A stretch of DNA of 64,000 nucleotides from Antedon bifida (taxonomy: Eukaryota; Echinodermata; Crinoidea; Comatulida; Antedonidae). This document shows positions 61,095 through 64,000 of this stretch, piece by piece. Numbering within the stretch: position 1 is the first letter of the stretch; the number at the start of each line of letters is the position of its first letter. Made by a program: the position numbers and the translations under genes. The stretch lies in contig OY727103.1 of the NCBI GenBank assembly GCA_963402885.1, positions 7,478,501 through 7,542,500 of the forward strand. Direction: 5' to 3'. The notes under the pieces are model-generated. The model ran no database searches. It was not told the origin of the DNA and saw only the letters and a list, made by a program, of their open reading frames with translations.

Positions 61095-62692
61095 TTAAAC
61101 ATGGACTTCAACTTCTGGGCCTTCCATCTCCCTGGTAAACCGAACACTCCTACTCAATCCAGTCCCATTTTGTTCCGTTGGCGCTATTGCGTTTCTTGAT
61201 GTTGGAATAGAAATGATTACTTGATGCCAAAGAAGCGTCGATAATGCAATAGCAAAGCACCATATCCACTCAGATAAATGAAGTGAAGTTGTGTTGAATG
61301 GCGACTGAAATAACTCTATGAATACAATCTGTAAAAATAAAATCGCTTTAATTACATTCCTTTATTTTAAAACACACACATCCAGTCAAGTGGCTGACCA
61401 TATCTATACAATCGGCACAGGCCTGGTTCAAGTCACTCCTCAACCATTGTTCTGGTGTTGGTTGGTGAACAAGTCTTCTTGGATAAGGAATTAAAACTGG
61501 AGAAGTGTACACATCTGGCTTATGTGCACTTTAAAGAACCCAGAGAATCTTTTGGAAGAGTAGGGGTAGGGGTAGCGTTTCCCGTCCTTGGACCATTCAT
61601 CTGGTTAGCTGACATAAAACTGAAAAATGCCTTCAAATGTAATTATTAAGGGTAGCTACCGGTTTAAAACTTCTATTGTTTATTTTTTAAACATAAACTT
61701 TTGAAACCACATTTATTATAACCTCACTTAAGTTTCTGAGAACAGTGAAACAGAACATGTATTAAGAAATACGTGCTTTTTTTAAAGCGCCACTTTTGAA
61801 AGAATGGGCTTATTTTGACCATTTTTCTGCGCTGCTGGGTTTTTATATATGATGTTGCAAATATTTTATTTTAAACATTAGAAATTTTTAACCCGGAGCT
61901 ACCCCTTTAATACTGAACATACTTGAAATGAAATTGATATAAAAAAGAATATAATCCATTTTATTTGGCTGCCCTCAGTCTCAGCTACAATGTTTCTTTC
62001 ACCGTACACCTTCCTTGTGTTGAATGCGTTGACAACTGTCATAAGAACGGTCACGTTGAAAACTAGTGTCATGTGTACAGAAGCTGCAGAACGAACACCT
62101 GTTGTCTGTCCATTATCGATATCAAATAACATTTCATTATCACCTGTAAACAAAAAATATTAATAGGAACGATTTATCGCAAATTATTTCCTTTGTGATT
62201 AATTGTATATTAGGAATTAATAACAAATTGTTTAGCACTTTTCCAAACTGATAAGAGCACATTAAGATAAAATTGTCACAAAATATTCTAATCAGAAAAT
62301 AGATCAGTTTTCAACCTCTCAGGGTTGTTATCAAGATCATTATAATTAGCGCCATAACAGCAACATGTTTAGTCTTATAATTAACTAGCGCTTACTGAAC
62401 TGAAGTTTCAAAGACCGGTTAGGACTAATAAATTGGCAATTCATTTAATCAACAAAAAAGAAACCAAATTATTCTTACCAAGTAAATAAATAATCAAGAT
62501 AACAAGAAGCTGATAACCACCATGTCCAATTATAAAACGTAGTTTGATACGAGACAACAATGGCTTATACCAGCCTTGCGACACACGTTGCATGGCTGAT
62601 TGACTCGGGGTTTCTCTCATTAAAATGATAATCACAGCGCAGTTGATGATGAAGTAAAGCCAAAGAAGGTGACAAGATTTCAATGGTGTTCC
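61095..62692 (-). CDS. Plasma-membrane Ca2+-ATPase-like protein, last three exons (partial, divergent)
   Basis: Exons 62692-62479, 62143-61923 and 61328-61095 splice in phase and end at a TAA (61095-61097). Read in order they match the C-terminal membrane domain of PMCA pumps: GTPLKSCHLLW..., RVSQGWYKPLLSRIK..., GHGGYQLL..., FDIDNGQ..., NAFNTRKVYGERNI..., SEWIWCF...LLWHQVIISIPTSR. In PMCA the helix 6 motif is LLWVNLIMD, whose Asn and Asp bind calcium. Here it reads LLWLYFIIN, so both ligands are replaced, and the following TEPP is degenerate. The tail after IPTSR is only about 33 residues and lacks the Arg/Trp-rich calmodulin-binding segment. It could be a non-transporting paralogue or a decaying gene. 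Upstream exons are beyond the part I can recognise. Confidence 0.8.
61395..61615 (+). mobile_element. Possible SINE fragment in PMCA-like intron
   Basis: A box B-like GGTTCAAGTCAC near 61431 is followed by a GC-richer body unlike the surrounding AT-rich intron (CACTTTAAAGAACCCAGAG, GGTAGCGTTTCCCGTCC). Family not identified. Confidence 0.4.
61650..61906. mobile_element. TTAA-flanked MITE family 3 in PMCA-like intron
   Basis: TTAA at 61646-61649 and 61907-61910; termini GGGTAGCTACCGGTTTAAAA and, reversed, AGGGGTAGCTCCGGGTTAAAA-like. 257 bp, no coding. Its edge lies 12 bp inside the intron from the 5' splice site at 61922. Confidence 0.75.
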
Positions 62693-64000
62693 CTAAATAA
62701 AACATTAACAAGTTTCAACAGATGTTTCTTTTCTTTTGCTGTTTGTATAGATTGTGAGGAGTTTGGTGGACATTGTTTGTTTGTTTCTTTATTTCCATTC
62801 ACAAAAACATAAACATACATAAATAATCATTACAAAACAAAAGAATGGAAAGAGGGAATCTCTGAAGCACAGCTTATAATAAGTAGAAACCCCCTGTTAC
62901 AAAACAATTTATAAATATATATAAATAGAAATATGAAAAAAAGGCACAAGGGCATATAGGTAAAAAATACAACTTTTAAGAAAATGCAAACAATCTTTTT
63001 TGTTTTAACAACAAAAAATGATAGTTTTCTCAGAGATTGAAATGTAATTGTTCAGTTTTAATCATTAAAAAAGGGGAGACATAAACAAACAACAAAATAT
63101 CTGTTTTAATCAGAGTATTGCAAAAGTAATTTATTTTTGCATTTTATTTTTAAAGTTATAGGATTCTTATGTAACTTAAGATTCCCAGGTATTTCACACC
63201 AAAGTTCAACCCCTTTACTGACTAAACTTAATGATTTTTGAGTGGTTCTTTTAAATTGTGGGTTGGACTACTGATCGTGGGTTTGAATTCAACACTTGCC
63301 GCAATGGTTGTATCTTTTGGCAAGTCACTTTACTTGTGTTTGTTTCTTTCCACCCAGGAGTACAAATGGGTACCTGGTAAGGTCAAAATTTTGCGCTGAT
63401 TACTAGCTGTATTTTTTTTCCATACGTTTTCCATACATTTTCAAAAATAATAATATGTTTCACAACATAGCACTATATATATTGTTCTGAGGTTGCAATA
63501 TATAGGCATTGTTTAATGTAATATTGTACATTAGAACTCCTTTAAAATAATCAAAGGTTTTGGAGTGACAGATTGATTTAGGCCTCTATTAATAAGACAA
63601 TTGAGATAGTTACTGGATCTTACAACAGAATATCTATATGGCCAAAGTATGTATAACACATGAATATCCTGTTCATTAAAAACATGTAACATTTCAAAAG
63701 GCATTGTAGGATAGAGTGTCAATAGATGGCAATAGTTTGAGTCATGGAGTAGTGTGCCCTAATATGTATGTGTATTCGAGATAGGAGTATGCATCCTGGA
63801 CTTTTTGCCCCAGGGGCGTTTCAGCTCCGGAATGCATAAGCAGGTTTCGTATTCTTGTATGGAGATCTCTACAGGAATATTAATGTTCTACCTTTCTATT
63901 TTGGAGAGGGCGCTGTCAGAATGGCGGCGCCCTGTGTAACCTTTATAACCATGTTATTTTCAATGCATAATTGACAGACAGGAGATTCTTGTGTTATAAG
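62693..64000. other. Intron or upstream region of the PMCA-like gene
   Basis: At 62780-62990 the sequence resembles a LINE 3' end in reverse orientation (TTTCTTTATTTCCATTCACA). At 63285-63390 a SINE-body fragment has TTTCCACCCAGGAGTACAAA and TGGGTACCTGG. No further PMCA exon recognised. Confidence 0.4.

Overview
The window is AT-rich, intron-bearing animal DNA. A replication-dependent histone cluster with a conserved 3' stem-loop, a RAG1-like gene, Gal3ST-type sulfotransferases, TTAA-flanked miniature transposons and a CR1/Jockey-type LINE together suggest a marine invertebrate deuterostome. An echinoderm is my best guess, but the species is not identified. The palindrome TAGGCCTA and close relatives are strikingly frequent throughout.

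Layout. About 1-2.9 kb has no gene I can support. 3.36-7.56 kb (minus strand) holds an intact 11-exon gene that I assembled by splice phase. Its 895-residue product has the RAG1 order of parts: an N-terminal Cys pair region, a C3HC4 RING, a second zinc finger, a DDE core, a CxxC, and a distal HxxxxH followed by the last acidic residue. No RAG2-like partner is visible. 7.6-14.7 kb is non-coding, with repeats and a 168-bp hairpin. 14.7-29.5 kb is a tandem segmental duplication of about 7 kb; each unit carries a two-exon Gal3ST-family sulfotransferase gene with a Golgi-type signal anchor in exon 1, a tRNA-derived SINE and a near-identical upstream region. The second unit carries a TTAA-flanked insertion whose empty site is preserved in the first. 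29.5-32.5 kb is repeat-rich, including a palindromic C-rich minisatellite and nested transposons.

33.2-53.6 kb is a histone cluster, all on the plus strand, in the order H3, H2B, H1, H4, H2A, H4, H2A, H3, H2B. Most genes have CCAAT and TATA elements upstream and the stem-loop GGCTCTTTTCAGAGCC plus a purine-rich element downstream, so they should be expressed together in S phase. Two members look damaged. The first H2B has a full-length (about 6.1 kb) minus-strand LINE inserted between its octamer and TATA region, plus a G50S change. The first H2A has a replaced C-terminus and no stem-loop. Other spacers have taken up TTAA-flanked and hAT-like insertions.

53.7-61 kb is non-coding repeat territory. 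61.1-62.7 kb (minus strand) holds the last three exons of a divergent plasma-membrane Ca2+-ATPase-like gene. It has lost the usual membrane-helix-6 calcium ligands and ends without a recognisable calmodulin-binding tail; the rest of the gene lies outside what I can identify.
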